Assembly: GCF_008831285.2 (NCBI RefSeq)
Contig: NC_045147.1
Coordinates: forward strand, 5,186,334-5,250,333
Direction of reading: 5' to 3'
Origin: Nymphaea colorata
Taxonomy: Eukaryota; Streptophyta; Magnoliopsida; Nymphaeales; Nymphaeaceae
Length of the DNA: 64,000 bases
The notes below the pieces were generated by a model that was not told the origin of the DNA, made no database searches, and was given only the letters and a program-made list of their open reading frames with translations. Position 1 is the stretch's first letter; every line of letters begins with the position of its first letter. Positions 12,721 through 25,457 of the stretch are shown piece by piece. The translations under genes were made by a program, and so were the position numbers.

Positions 12721-14019
12721 CCCTCAGGTGAGCCTTCTCCATTCTTGGTGTCTAAGGGTCTAGTTCTTGAGAAGTCAAACCCATCCTTCATCACTTGAAC
12801 ATTGTCATTTGGAACTTGTCAAATATGGTTGGGTCGATCCGTTTGTATCCCTCTATTGCTAGATTCTCGATTCAGGTATTTTCTAAGTTGTCACCATGAA
12901 TATTTGTTTTAGGCGAGCCTTTCAACCTAGTATGAGAGGCCATTATGATGACAATATTATAACTCCAAAGCGTAACGTTGAATTGATAGTTGAGAGCATG
13001 TATTCAACAAGAATACAAAAAGATAAGATTCAAGATACAAAAGAGAGAGTTAAGATCCAACATAGTGAAGTCAAAATGAAATGCCATTTGTAAAATGATG
13101 GACAATGCTTTTAGAAGGAGCTATGACATGATATGATTGAAGGACAATATAGGGTTAGAATAGATCATGGAGAGGCAAACACAATATAATGGTGACTAGA
13201 CCAGAAGAGACTAACCTATCTGGGTTGGCCAATAGAAATTCAAACAACATAGAGACAAATTTGACCTATCTCTAGGCAGAAGAGAAATCCTAACAAGTGA
13301 ACTCATTGGGGAATGGATCAGATCTAAAAATCTCTAGGCAATTTTGAGGAGAATAGGGGATAACTTTGAATCACATTTAGGTTTTAAGAGAATTCATGTA
13401 ATCTATAGTATACAATTCATAAAAATGGTACACACATATGCTCAAATAACAACCCTAGAAACACAATTCTGATATGCACATTTGATCAGATCAGCAGTAG
13501 TTGCATAACATGGTATGCCTATATAACTAGATGAAATCTAGTGTATGTGGAATAAGCTCCTCACAGGTTCTGGTAGCATCATTCTCCTTGATCGCTTACC
13601 AATATACTAGACTACTATCTCAATATGGATAAAGGGAACACTTTTACCTGGCCCCATGGGCTGGTCTAGCTGTTGGACTATTGTTGGTAGGATGATGACC
13701 AGGAACTACAAGATCAAGAGAGGGTGAAAACATGTACACGTATGCAAGCAGTAGGATCTAATGAAGTGAGGCTTTAGATAGGGGTTTAAATAAGAGGGGA
13801 GCAAATAATGTTTTCTTGCAACTCCTAGATGATGGACATCCTATTTGATGCTAGATATCAATGCGTGCAAGAATAGTCCCTTTTAATTTGGTCTTAACAA
13901 ATATAAGAAACGTACATACTTAGTTCTATATGAAGAACCTATGAGACTTTATGGTTTGGGAAACATGCAAAACATACACAATTAGAATATATGGTCTAGT
14001 GTAACAATGACATGTCTCA
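12721..14019 (-). other. Leader region between primer-binding site and gag; no gene
   Basis: About 1.3 kb between the primer-binding site at 14031 and the first gag-like sequence. The open stretches here are short and have no recognisable domains. It is best read as the untranslated leader of the long-LTR element. Confidence 0.5.
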
Positions 14020-14031
14020 TCAGAGTCACCA
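14020..14031 (-). other. Primer-binding site of the long-LTR element
   Basis: The minus strand reads TGGTGACTCTGAT four bases downstream of the LTR end (...GGTAAACA, then AAAG). The TGG start and the TGGTGACTC core are typical of primer-binding sites in plant Ty3/gypsy elements. This site sets the element's orientation. Confidence 0.65.
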
Positions 14032-14035
14032 CTTT

Positions 14036-17000
14036 TGTTTACCTGCAAAATTTTTACATCTTTATAAATAGACAATTTGGTAAAACTTGTAACTTGACTC
14101 CTAAACTTAACGCTGGATGGCATCAAGGGATGAGGCCCAAACATTGGTACGAGGTCTCACCATTCCTAGTATCTTTCACCAAGGGTAAACAGACCAAGAA
14201 CTCGAGTATATTAACCTGATGTCTAAGTATTGAATGTCATCCTATTCCTATATGCACAAATGTGCCTTAGTTTTAGAAAAGTCTCATTTGAGAGATCTAC
14301 ATGATTCATCAACGACTCAAGTTTGAACAAGAAAGCTTGAACATGCGTTGCTCAATCTTATGTTCATTATTGACCCATGAAAATATGATCCTAAACCAGC
14401 ATTATGCATGCAACTAGGTCACACATGTTCAGAATTTGGTTTCTAGGGATTTGTGGCTTGGGATTTACATGGCTTGGGGTTTGGGACATGACCCTAGTGA
14501 TTCAATTCAAACTCCATTCAATCAGAGATCCAATATTGAGTTTCATGATCTCATGACCAGATTTTCATTCATGTTAAAGATTTCGATGATAATATATAGA
14601 TCCAAAGCAGATTCAGATCCATATATCAACATGATCCAATCTAGAGTTCCGTTGTTCCAAAATAGATCCAATTTCAAAATACAGTTTTATGATTCAAATC
14701 CAAGATGAAAGTCCTAGGGGTCATCATGGGTATGATGAGATCTAGGTTTTTGAAATTGTTCATGAACTTATATCCAAGGTTCAAAATTCAATATCCAATA
14801 TCATTACTCTCCTAGATCCAAAATCCAAATTTAATATCAAATTCAAGGTCCGTCGTCCTAATTTTTATATCTTAAATTATCATATGGTTCAATCATATCT
14901 TGGGTCAATTTTAGGGATTGAGATCATCTAGAGTTAAGATCAACCAAGATTAGGGATTTTGGATTGAGGGCTTCAATATCCCATCTCAAATGGAATATTG
15001 AAATAGAGTTGATAAGGGTTTTCAAGATTGGTTTTTGCTGGACCTTAGAAGCGACAAACATGAGTTGAACCTAGATTAGGCCCAAAGCATATACGAATAT
15101 GGATTTCAAAAACAACTAGTTTTTTGAAGGACTTTTTTTGAAATGCATTTTGAAATTCCTGATTTATAAAGTGTGTTCATGGAAATGCTAAGCTAGATTA
15201 GGGTTTTCACATGCTTAGAACTATATATCACGAGACATGGTATTAATCCCATCTAACCCAACTTCTACACAAACTAAGGTGTATGTTGCATGTGTGGATT
15301 ATGGTGCTCAGTTAAAATCAGGTGTGAATGCATGCCTAAATCCATGTCATATAAAGAAGGGAAACTATATGTTCCATGCATGAAAATACATTAAAATTAA
15401 AATATAAGAACTGAAATGAAAGAGAAAGAAAGAGGGAGACATACCTGATTCCCTAGAGACATGAATATTAAATCTATTTAAGAAAATAAAAAATAACTAG
15501 CAGATTGCATGCATAAGAAAGCAAACTATCATAGGGCTGAAACAAAATCTAACTTAAGCATGCATAAACCATTATAAGGAAACCTGAATTGAAGAAAATA
15601 AAAGAAAGGGAGAGAAATACTTGGCATACTAACTCCTAGAGTTTGTATAGGACTTAGCATTGAGACCTGGCCAAATAATGGGTTAGTATTACCTCAACTT
15701 GTGGAACAAACCTGACTTAAACCTCTAAAATCAAATATAGAATAGACCTACAATGATTCAAATTTTTGGCTGAAAGGTCTTTTTCACCTAGGACTAAGAC
15801 AATGCATAACTTGGAGAGAGTTTTCTCCACTTGTTTCTCTAGTTTTGACTATATAGTGGCTTGAAATTTGGTGCCTTGGCTTCTACATGAGCTTTATTAT
15901 TTATAGGCCCTAGAGGAGGGAAAAGTTTCAAACCAATAGATACAATACTAAAATTTTTGCTCGGAAATAATCCCCACCCTTGATGAAATATCATATGCAC
16001 ACCAAGCTATATGATATATCTTGCATCGATTATATTTTTGACATTTTTTGCTTGTTTTTGCATGAAAACAAGATTTGAGGGTCTGGAACTTAGATAATAG
16101 AAGAGTTATGTAGAGTATATCGACCTTTGCTAAGGTACAAATGAGAGAATAATATATGAAACTATAGTGTCTACCATGTATGAAGCACTTATATTTGGCC
16201 CCAAAAGGGAGGAGCCTAGGTTCAATGCATTTGGACAGAAGATTAATTATGAGATCTAGATTTTGGTCTAGATTAAGAGAAATTTACAGAAAAAATCTTA
16301 TACATGGTAGTCAATCTAGATATGAGCTCAGAAATATGGATCTAGAAAGATACATATTATGAATCTATGATCAATTACATATTAGAAACCAGAGATTGAT
16401 ATAGAGATCTAAATTGAAGATCTAGAAATGGCATGCCTAGCAAGGCTTAGTGTCAGCTTGGTGGGTTCAGACAGTGAATTTAATTTAAGGTGACCTTGAC
16501 TAGGTTAAGTTTTAGGTTCAACCTAGGTCCGACAAGGCATAGGTCCCATTGAACTTTGCTCAATTGTCTCTAGTAAGTTTGAACCTAAACTTAGCGAGCA
16601 TAGACCTAGTGGGTTCAGTTCTAGATCCCTAGATTCATGCATGACTGGTACTTAGGTAAATTTGTCATACTTAGGTCTATGTGGAAATAATGCATGCATT
16701 GAAAAACAAAAGTTTTACCCGTTGCATGAAAACTAGGCTTTACTACCTATGTGGGGAATCTGACTACCAAGTTCTAGGTGTGTGCCAAGTTTTAGTTCAA
16801 AATTCATCTATTTGCCCATCCAAAATCATATTTTTCTAAAATGATTGGTATGTAAATGGCTCATTATATGAATATCATGAAAGGTATTATATGGAAACAA
16901 GATTTAGGGATGGTCAACTCCATTTGAGCTCAAAAATACTTTGGTGAAGTGTAGCTAATCTCAGATCAATGAATTAACTAGAAAATTGAGGCAATGATTG

Positions 17001-17717
17001 ATCTGAAATGAGTCAGAAGATGAGCAATGCACTAAGTATGATGACTAGAACTGGACAACCATTAGTGAATTTGTAAAAAATGCAACTAAGCTCAATATGA
17101 GAAGAAATAACTAAAACTGAGATAAAGATACTCTGATCTAATAAGGAATATGATCCCAGTTTGGTGTGAATTGCTAGTTATGGTTGAGCTTAGATCCTAC
17201 CCAATTATTGCGAGAGTGATATAGTGTAATCACACATCTCAATCTAGAACTAAAATATGGATCTTATACCTCGAAATAACTAAGGTTTAAGTTAACTAAC
17301 ATTGAGGTGATCTCAACTTGAGCTTGGTCAGGTTTAACAATGTCATGGTGATCTGCCCTGGGTTAGAAGAAGCTGGTCATGTTAAGTGCAAGCTGGCAGA
17401 CTCACTCTAATGGCTCTTGTAGACTTGTAAAGGTGAGAATTATGCTAATTAATATGGTTTTAGGTAGTTTTTAGAGTTCATAGGGTTTTCTGAAGCTTAG
17501 GGAAAAAATGTCATTTGTCAAAGGGTGGCAACTTAGCTAGCACTAGATTCCTAGATTCTAGGTGTTTAGCTTCTAAGTGGGATAGGTCTAAGCATAATTT
17601 GGGTTGAAAAGCATTATAGTTAAAAATGTCTCTGAAAATCTTTGAAAACAAGTTTGAAAATAGCATACTGAGGGTATGCTAATAATTTAGCCAAGGTCGA
17701 AATTTGGGATGTTTACA
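14036..17717 (-). repeat. 5' LTR of the 5255-17717 element
   Basis: Partner of 5255-8855. On the plus strand it begins TGTTTACCTG and ends GGATGTTTACA, so it has TG...CA ends. Like its partner it is rich in short motifs of the type AGATCCAA (about 14510-14860 here, 5780-6120 there). No usable coding sequence was found. Confidence 0.75.
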
Positions 17718-19600
17718 CATACATTAAGCTTCCAACGTGTATTGCTGCTTTAGGACAACTGCTTTGCTGAAGCTTACTCCATGTTATTAGTCATCAAAAC
17801 CAACAAAAAGCTTATATTTGATCTTATACACAATATGATATATATTAAACTCCAACAATATGAGCAAAAGGTATATTTAACTTTGTTGTTCTTAACCAGG
17901 AGAAACAATTTACAAAATAAGTCCTTTAGTAGTAGGAGGTCCAAGTTTGTTCTAAGCTCCTTCAAGATATAGTCATATAGCATAAATAGGCTCCCACTTT
18001 TGTAGGCATTTCACACAATCAATTAGTCAATTGGCAACATGCCCATTTTTATTATGATTGTAGCAAAGACAATGATCTCACATAGCATTTTAAATTGTAC
18101 AAAATATTTAACTTGTACACATACCCTTTTATGAAATATTTTGTTTAATTCAACATTCACAAAGCTTTCACATCTAAGAACCAAATATGTAGTCATATCA
18201 TGATAATTAATTGCTTACTAATAGGTGAGCTTATCAACTATTTCATCAATGTCTACTGAAAGACAATGAACATTCATATATGACTAAGGAGGTCTTGACC
18301 TTTTTTGAGAAGTAGAGATATCAAATTCAGTTGGTTCTTTGCCTAACCAATTTATAGTTGGTTCATTGTCAAACTATTCATTTGAATGTTCAAATTATCA
18401 ACCAAATCAAACAGATCCTCAACATGATCACCAAATTCACTGTTGAACTAGAATTGGTTCATTTCCAAAGTCCATAGTTGGTTCATTTCCAAACTAATGC
18501 ACAGTTGGTTGCCAACAAAGCTTTCAAAAGATCAAATTCAATCATCAATTCAATCAGTTGATTTGAATTCTATAAAGCACTTCACATCTCTATTCCCAAT
18601 CAATGCCATTGTTTTATGAAGCAATTTATATTATTTGGATCCATTTTGGGTAACCAATCTTGTATGCATTTTATAATTACTTGATCAAACTTATGAAGTT
18701 CTGAACAAAATCTGATTTCACACCAATCCAACATAAAGAACAACTGGGACTGCTTTGTAGGGCACAACATTTAGATTATGTGTAGTTATAAACACAATCT
18801 CACCCCAAACTTTGGGCAAAAGTGCTCCTGCTAATATCAATCCATGTTTAAGAGTGATATCTTACATTTTTAGCAATATTATGTGATGCTTTAAGTGCCA
18901 CCAATAAACTTATTATGTTCTTATTCAATCTTTCTTTGAAGAAGATTCTCTTGAAATTTTAATAAGGCATTATCAGAACCAATCCTGACAAACTTGGGTA
19001 GGCACAAATAAAACCTTTATTCATTAGCTTACTAGTGCCACCAACATTGAGTTTTTTCAACTCCATTTATAAAATACGACAAACTAGGATTCTAAAGGAC
19101 AACTGATATCATAATATGGTTGCATCCAATATAGATCTTGAACCAAAGTTCCAAACAAGTTAGTTCAGATTTAAATCCAACATGAATTCAATCGAAATGC
19201 AATTTTGACATCAAATGACAATCAGATCCAAAACCAAAGAACCATAACATATTAGTATAGACTCAAACAAGTTAATTCATGTATAATTCTAACATGAATC
19301 AATAAGAATGTCAATCTTAAGTAGTAACGAGATTCAGACTCAAATGTTAAATGGATATAGATGCAATTCATATCAAAGTGGATCCAAACAAAATATTGTT
19401 CATATTAAAAACAATATGGATTTTAAACATGAAAGAGTCAAAATGCCAATAGTATATTAACATGGTACAAAACTATTTAGATCCAAAATAATAGTCTTGG
19501 TTTAGAGCCAAGACTAATAATTTTATATAAACTGCAAATTTTATGGATCGAGCTACTTCATATATATAGGTTCACCTATGGGTTTTGTCCCAAAAAAAAA
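17718..19600 (-). pseudogene. Degenerate Ty1/copia-like remnant (integrase region)
   Basis: On the minus strand, near 18830-18740, a frame reads KVWGEIVFITTHNLNVVPYK. This resembles the copia integrase C-terminal stretch (FWGEA...A.Y.LNR.P.KA) and is followed by a decayed LDP..I-like segment near 18650. Upstream, near 18900, a piece resembles the RLNK/ERR portion. Stops are frequent. If right, the long-LTR element at 5255-17717 landed in or beside an older copia element. Confidence 0.4.
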
Positions 19601-19779
19601 ATTAAAAAGCATACTCCACAAGCTTCTTTCGTAATTTTTGAAACATAAAATTCAGGCAGAACTAGATTTCTTGAAGAGGCGGCCCTATTTTTGAATTTAC
19701 CAAAACAATTGAAGTTTTTAAAAGAAATGATTTTACAACAAACAAGAGAGCTACAAACTTTTCTTTAGCAATTTACGAC

Positions 19780-20230
19780 AAATGCATTCACAACAAGCCT
19801 TAGGGCATTTAGTGGCATTCAAAAAGCACCACTGAGCATCTTTTGTGGGGCATAACAAATGCCACCAAAAATGCAAATGAATGTTGTAACACTATTATTG
19901 TTTTTTGGCATAATAACAAAACACCATAAGTGAACATGTATTGTGGTTTTTTATTCATGCCACTAAAGAGTTTTTAGTGATATGGGGTTATGCCATAGTA
20001 GACATTTTGGACATGGACATGGAAGTCATTGAAGAAGCTTTTAGTGGCATTTTATCAGTTCTGCTATAGGCTACCATGACATATTAAAAAATGCCATAGT
20101 AAATTTCTTCTATGGCACTTCATTCATAGTTGATGACTTTGTTTCCACATCATTAAAAAGCTTTCAGTGGCTATTACAAAATGTCACTGTTAATTGGCTA
20201 ACTCCTCGTGCCACTAAAGGTTTTTTTGTG
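19780..20230. mobile_element. CACTA-like element end with GCCACTAAA-type subterminal repeats
   Basis: Repeated motifs TAGTGGCATT, GCCACTAAA, TGCCATAGTA and AGTGGCAT occur in both orientations from 19809 to 20218. The last is followed by GGTTTTTTTGTG ending at 20230 (minus strand CACAAAAAAACC then TTTAGTGGC). Alternating subterminal repeats of this kind are typical of CACTA-like plant elements. The left end was not located and no transposase was seen. Confidence 0.5.
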
Positions 20231-20866
20231 TATAGTCTAGCATGGTAGGGACATGGGTTAAAGTAGTGTTGTGGTTCCATGCTTGTTTGAATCTTAATTA
20301 TAGTAGTTCTGGTTTGATTGTTAACTGTTGTGTTCTTTTCATTGAGCATTTGATTCTGTTTAAAACCATGTATCTAAGTTGCATCAGGATGCAGTTAGGG
20401 GAAGTTAAATTGATGGGTACATCAAGAGCAAAATCGTTATATTGAATTTAGGCTTACTTGGCTAATTTTTTACGTCATGCAACATCTTTGACTCTATACA
20501 CAATTGTCCTTTGTAATCTCTTCTCTTCTATTCATTGAGTTACTTTGCAGCTAACCGCATGCAAAGTGCTAACCTTTTCTTTACTTATATTTTGCTCTAT
20601 ATGTATGAATATTGAAATGTACAATTAACCATTTGGATAAGAAGGTTATCTACTTCCTCTTGTAAAGATGAATGAGATGGTTGCCCTTGATGTTTCGGAT
20701 TAAAATTTTTATTTTTATTTTGTGAAAATACTATTTATTTCTGTTTAATATGTGAAGGAGAAATTTTGAAGTTCAATTCTAGTCATCAAATAGGCACATT
20801 GATAAAGTGGGGGTGGGGGGGTGGGGGGGCGGGTGGTGTAGTGGGGGTGGAGGAAAAAACGACATA
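20231..20866 (+). repeat. Compact copy of the sequence at 41438-43240
   Basis: Three blocks (20231-20382, 20386-20438, 20439-20866) match 41438-41589, 42250-42302 and 42828-43240 with only a few substitutions per 100 bases. The compact copy lacks 660 and 525 bp present between the blocks in the other copy. The ends of the absent segments do not obey GT-AG, so it does not look like a spliced retrocopy. No gene product is recognisable in either copy. Confidence 0.85.
20809..20855 (+). repeat. G-rich run
   Basis: GTGGGGGTGGGGGGGTGGGG followed by further G runs on the plus strand. Several runs of at least four G within 45 bases could form a G-quadruplex. A shorter related run is at 43195-43225 in the expanded copy. 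Confidence 0.8.
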
Positions 20867-23800
20867 AAATCCAACCAAAATCCCATTGTATGAAGAAACT
20901 CAAGATGCTGATGCCGATCCTTCTCCAAGATCTAGGAGGAGGTTGTTGACAATAGGGTTTAAATGTTAAATGCAAGATTTGGTTCCCGTCGGACAGTCAG
21001 CCTGACTTAAAACTAGGTCAAGAGAGTACAAGTGAGTCTTCCCCACCCAGTTTTGACCTACTACAAAACTAGAATGATAGGTAGGCTTATTACAACTGTA
21101 GCGTACACTCCTCACTCAAACCATTCATTCATCATCATCCAAACCATGCATACATTCCCTAGGCGGCCAAACCACACCTTTGACCCTAGGTAGGCTTAGT
21201 GATCCGGGAGTCGTGTCCTCAGCTCACGGCTTTAGAGGGACTGCAGCCAATCACTTTGTCCTTGGACGGCTTAAACAAATTGCACCCAACTCACAGTTCT
21301 ATAAGGTGAACCGGAATATACCTCCCAAGGCCTCGCTTGGGGTCTCCACGTGCTCACCTAAGATGAGATTCCAGCAACTAGGATGTTCCTCTCCGGTATT
21401 CCGCTACCTTCAAAATCCAGGCAGCAAGTTATCATTGGCTAGAACAAGATATTTGAAAGAGATTACTGTTCTACCAAGATGAATCCGCAAGAGAGGGAAG
21501 TAGATTGGGGGAGGTAGATCTAGTCGCCAAATTGATAGTTAACCCCAAGAATCAATGTTGTGTCGATTGGGGGAAGTAGTCGCCGATATCACCCGGCGAA
21601 AGCGGTTCCTTCCCTTCTTGGCATCAACTCCACACACGGTCGTGGTTGATGCCCGCGGTTCCTTGCTGGAATTCAGTAAAGAGAGCAAAAATCCAGCAAA
21701 TATCAAGACTATGAAGTCAATAATGTATTAACTTCAAGGAGAGGAAAGCCTTCACCCGTGAGACCAATTTAACCCTGGTCTTTTGTAGAGAAAGGGGGAT
21801 GCAATTGCTGGTCGCCGGCGAGCATTGAGGCTTCCCTCAAGGTTAAGCTCATTCTCTGCCTTTCATGACCTCTACTACTCCCACGAACCAGCCACGTTCC
21901 TCCTCAATGGATGTATTGGAAGATGCAAGAGAATAGCAATCAAAGTCCAATTGGATAAATAAATGAGACTTCACCTTCGAGTAACCCCTAGGAAAGTGAC
22001 GTAGATAGGGGGATGCAAGCCTATAAAGCGCCTAAGCACATGTGTCTTCCTCTCTTTACGGCGAAGGTTGAAGCTCCAGCAAGGTATGTTGGTCGGACTC
22101 CGGTCGCCATGCTCCTTCTTCTCCTCGGCTCCTTAGTTGGTTCTCACGATCTCCAATGGTGGACGCCTCCTTCCTCGAGCGAGCTATGGATGGGAACTGC
22201 TGGTTGTGGTGCGGATCGCCTTCCTAGAATTGAGGTAGAATCTTCCCAAGTTTGGTTGATGGGAATCTCGAAGAATCATGCCAAATCTCTTGCCTTTGGC
22301 GAAAGTTGACTAGGTTCAATGAACCTAATGGGCTGGACTATCCTTTCTTTGATTGTTGGAGATGGATTAGGTAAGTGGATCTCGCAAGGGTGGGCGAGCT
22401 GCCTTCCACCACGTGTCTTCACCTTATGGTGCCACCAAACTCCTTCCTTAATTGATTCGGTCCAGGTTCAATACACCTAGGCGTGTGAGATCTCCTTTCC
22501 AAGATAGTAGGGGATGGGTATAGCAAGTGTCGTTCCTTCCTTTTAGGAATTGTCTAGGTGGCGCGCTTCCTTCTTGCGGCACCTCCCAAATCTATCGTCT
22601 TAGCTGTTGGGCCCCTCTCCCCACGTGTTGCCACCTGTCCAGCTCGATACCAGCTGCAAATCCGACCTTCCTAAAGTGTCGGGATTGGATTTGGAAGGAC
22701 TGCACGGCGCCAAGAACCTTCCTCCTTTAGCGCGTGAGGCTATGATGCGTTAGGGTTTGTGTGAACCAACTTGGACCAAAATACCCTTGGAAATTAACCT
22801 AAGCAAATTTATACACAGCAATGATAGTTTAGGGATTAGTCACCCAGGGACACGAACTGGCCGGAGAGCACCGGAATGATGGTCGAAATACTGAACTACT
22901 CCATGAAATCCGGCAATCTGGCTGACAGGTTCTCGGAACTTACAGACGAAGTTTCGACGGTCATTCATCTTGATGGTTAAATCAACTTTGTTTCACGTGA
23001 AATTTGGATATGTTGTAGAAATTTTAATTACGAATCCAACGGTATATGACTCCCCTGAAAACTCCAAGGGAATCACTAGAAACAGCCTCTGCAAGTGGAT
23101 GTTCTGCAGTGGCTGCGCCTGAGCGACGGCGGCGGAAATAGTCAACTTTCGTCGTGGATTTGACAGCATTTCCATGCTCCAATGACCGTGAAATTTTAGT
23201 ATGTTGGAGAGGAGGTCGAGAGCTTTCCCAGGAGCTATGGCATGCCTCAAAGCTCCCGGTAGATCTCCGGAAATCGATCTCTGATCAGGAACATGTTCTG
23301 CCGCGAACCTTCAGAAATCCGAACTTCTTCTTCTTCACGCGAACTCTCTTTTCCCTTCCGCTTTCTCTCTTCTTTCTCCTTCTAAATCAACCCACGAGAT
23401 GTACTTCAGGTTTGCACGGTTGGGAATGACTCTTCTTCCTCGCCTAGCCCTTGTAAGCTTTGATTGATCAGGGTGTTAGACTGCTGCCTTAACAGCCGAA
23501 TGCGCCAAGATCTCTTTCTTCCCACACAAGGCTAGATCTTCGTCCCAAGATGATACCAATTGAAGAAACTTGATTTAGGCGAGGTTTCCCACGGATACTC
23601 AAGCTCTTCTCTCATTGATCTTCTTAGAACGGGTAACCAAAGCACTTCTGGCCAAGTACCGAGAAGAGGAAGTACTTAACTCGTTGAAGAAGTGTTTTGC
23701 CGGTGGTCGAAGGTGAAGATTGATGCCGGACGTCAGAACCACGGACACCGAGTCTTCTTCACCAGTCCTATGGATCAATCGCCTCTATCCTCCTTCGTGT

Positions 23801-24790
23801 CCGAGGAAGATGCACGAATGTTCACTCAAGGAATGCTTGATTCGGGTTCGTTGCAGATCTAAGATGTCAATGGCTGCTGGCAGCCATTAACGAAGCTTGG
23901 ATCTCCACTATTCTCACGGCTGGGTGAGTACTACAGTGTAGTGCTCAATGAGCCACGCCCTAAGGACCAAGGAACTCTCCATGCATGGAGGAAAGAGAAA
24001 TCAACTTTTCATTAAGCAAGAATGAGTAAAGTGTATCGGTTTTGGCAGTACCAAACCGGTTCTAAACAATGTCTCGAGATGAGACGCAAAACAAACCGAA
24101 TCAAGTAAAGAAAACGGTACAAAAGCAAATGAGTCTTTGAATCAAGTCAAACAAGTAAAGTCAAAGTCTGAATTTGGGCCGAAGGCCCACCTCACCCAGG
24201 TTCCGCCTGAGCTTTGCAAGTCTGGTCCGTGCAGTGGGCTCAAGCCCAGTGTGCCTGAGTCGTATTAGGCTGAAGTGATCTCCTCTCCATGCCGAGCCCA
24301 CCTTCTTCTAGGCCTGATCTGCCTAGGTCTTCCTCTTCCGGACTAGGTGAATTCGGGTCTTCTTCATCTAGGCTAGATGAGCCTAGGTCTTCCGCACCTA
24401 GACATGATGGGTCTAGGTCTCCTAGGGCAATGTCACCTAGGTCTTTCATGAACCTCGCACTCTTAACCTCCCAAGGGTTTGCAACACGTCTTCCACTCTG
24501 CTCCACGTAGATCCATGCTTGAGGGTTAACCTCACAAGAGAAAACACCGTCTTCTTCTGAAAACGCCTTTGATGCTTCGGGAGTTTAACCTCCCTAAGCT
24601 TTTCGCCAAGTTTATTGACTAATGCCTTAGGGCGCTAACGCTAGGGAGGAACTAGGATAGTTAACCTCCGTAGGTGTTTGACCCGCTTCCGAAGTCACTC
24701 CCACCTTTTCTTCGTAAAACTCATAAGCACAAAAAGTTAGCCTCACAACACAAAAGAGCGCCTTCGGCGGAGGTACCCACATAGGATGTA
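20867..24790. other. No intact gene; probably retroelement LTR or flank
   Basis: The base composition is clearly richer in G and C than the first 20 kb. Open stretches are short with no recognisable domains. Its right edge abuts the 3' end of the gypsy polyprotein on the minus strand (GAGGAGGGTGGGG near 24815 could be a polypurine tract followed by TGATATGAG), so part of this interval is likely the gypsy element's 3' LTR. I could not prove this because no partner LTR is present. Confidence 0.35.
24285..24450. repeat. Short minisatellite around CCTAGGTCTTCC
   Basis: CCTAGGTCTTCCTC, GAGCCTAGGTCTTCCGC, GGGTCTAGGTCTCC and CACCTAGGTCTTTC recur at about 30-45 bp spacing together with CTAGATGA and CTAGGTGA variants. 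It leaves an open acidic frame on the minus strand (repeated EEEDLG-like words), which I regard as a by-product. Confidence 0.6.
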
Positions 24791-25457
24791 CGGGCTCTAG
24801 GTAGGCTCATATCAACCCCACCCTCCTCAGATCGAGCTTGGGCAAGCTCGTGATGCGGGGAAATGGAGGCGGATTTGATCCAACTCCTCCCAAGAGGTCC
24901 CACCATCTGGACCTTTCCACTCGACCAAAACTTCATGTTGTTGCCTACGATCTCTCAAAGCGTACCGGTGCCTCAGGATCTAGTATGCAGTAGGCTGCTG
25001 GTTCGGTATATGCTCCATGTTCCCTGGGAGAGGTCTGTGGTGTGGCTTCAACCGAGTCACGTGGAATACCAGATGGACTTGGGCAGCTTATGGCGAAGCT
25101 ATACGATAAGCAGCCTTCCCAACATTGAAGCACTTGCTATGGACCATAGTATAAGGCTGCCCCAATAAGGATTTCTGCTTGAAGGGAAGTTGCTTCAGCC
25201 ATACATAATCTCTCACACTGAATTCTCTATCTTTTTGCCCCTTGTTGTAGAACTGACGCATATGATTATGACTTTGGCAATGTTCAATTTCAGTGACTCT
25301 AGAATCTCTTCTATGGTGCGAAGAGTACTATCTAAATCATCATCCATGGCTGTTCCCTCCTCCTATCGTGGAATGGTGGGGTTGGAAACCCATACACTGC
25401 CTCATATGGTGTGACTCATGTGCTCGAGTGGAGGTTGGTGTTAGAAGACCATTCAGC
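24791..25457 (-). pseudogene. Ty3/gypsy integrase C-terminal region
   Basis: Following the order on the minus strand: VTPYEAVYGFPTP near 25385, DDLDSTLRTIEEIL near 25330, MRQFYNKGQKDREF near 25250 (split by frame change), LPFKQKSLLGQPY near 25170, VHLVFHVTRL near 25070 and EVLVEWKGPDGGTSW near 24900. This is the usual layout of the integrase C-terminal segment with its GPF/Y-like stretch and terminal HPVFHVS.L and VLV.WKG motifs. Several frame changes and stops interrupt it. The catalytic core between 25458 and about 25440 is missing. Confidence 0.75.

Larger units (their letters stand above)
5255..17717 (-). mobile_element. Old Ty3/gypsy-like LTR retrotransposon with about 3.6 kb LTRs, gag only (non-autonomous)
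   Basis: Two long direct repeats (5255-8855 and 14036-17717) share an ordered series of matching phrases over their whole length. Internal signals fit a minus-strand element: a tract reading AAGAAAGAGGGGC next to the left repeat (8856-8872, polypurine tract) and TGGTGACTCTGAT next to the right repeat (14020-14031, primer-binding site of the kind used by many plant gypsy elements). The interior has a degenerate gag but no reverse transcriptase or integrase that I can find. The termini are TG...CA in the right copy; the left copy has decayed ends. Flanking pentamers TAAAC and CATAC match only 3 of 5, as expected for a very old insertion. Confidence 0.75.

Noticed and set aside
20231-20866. Compact duplicate considered as a processed (spliced) retrocopy of 41438-43240
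   Set aside because: Absent segments do not have GT-AG ends in either orientation, and there is no poly(A) tail or coding sequence.
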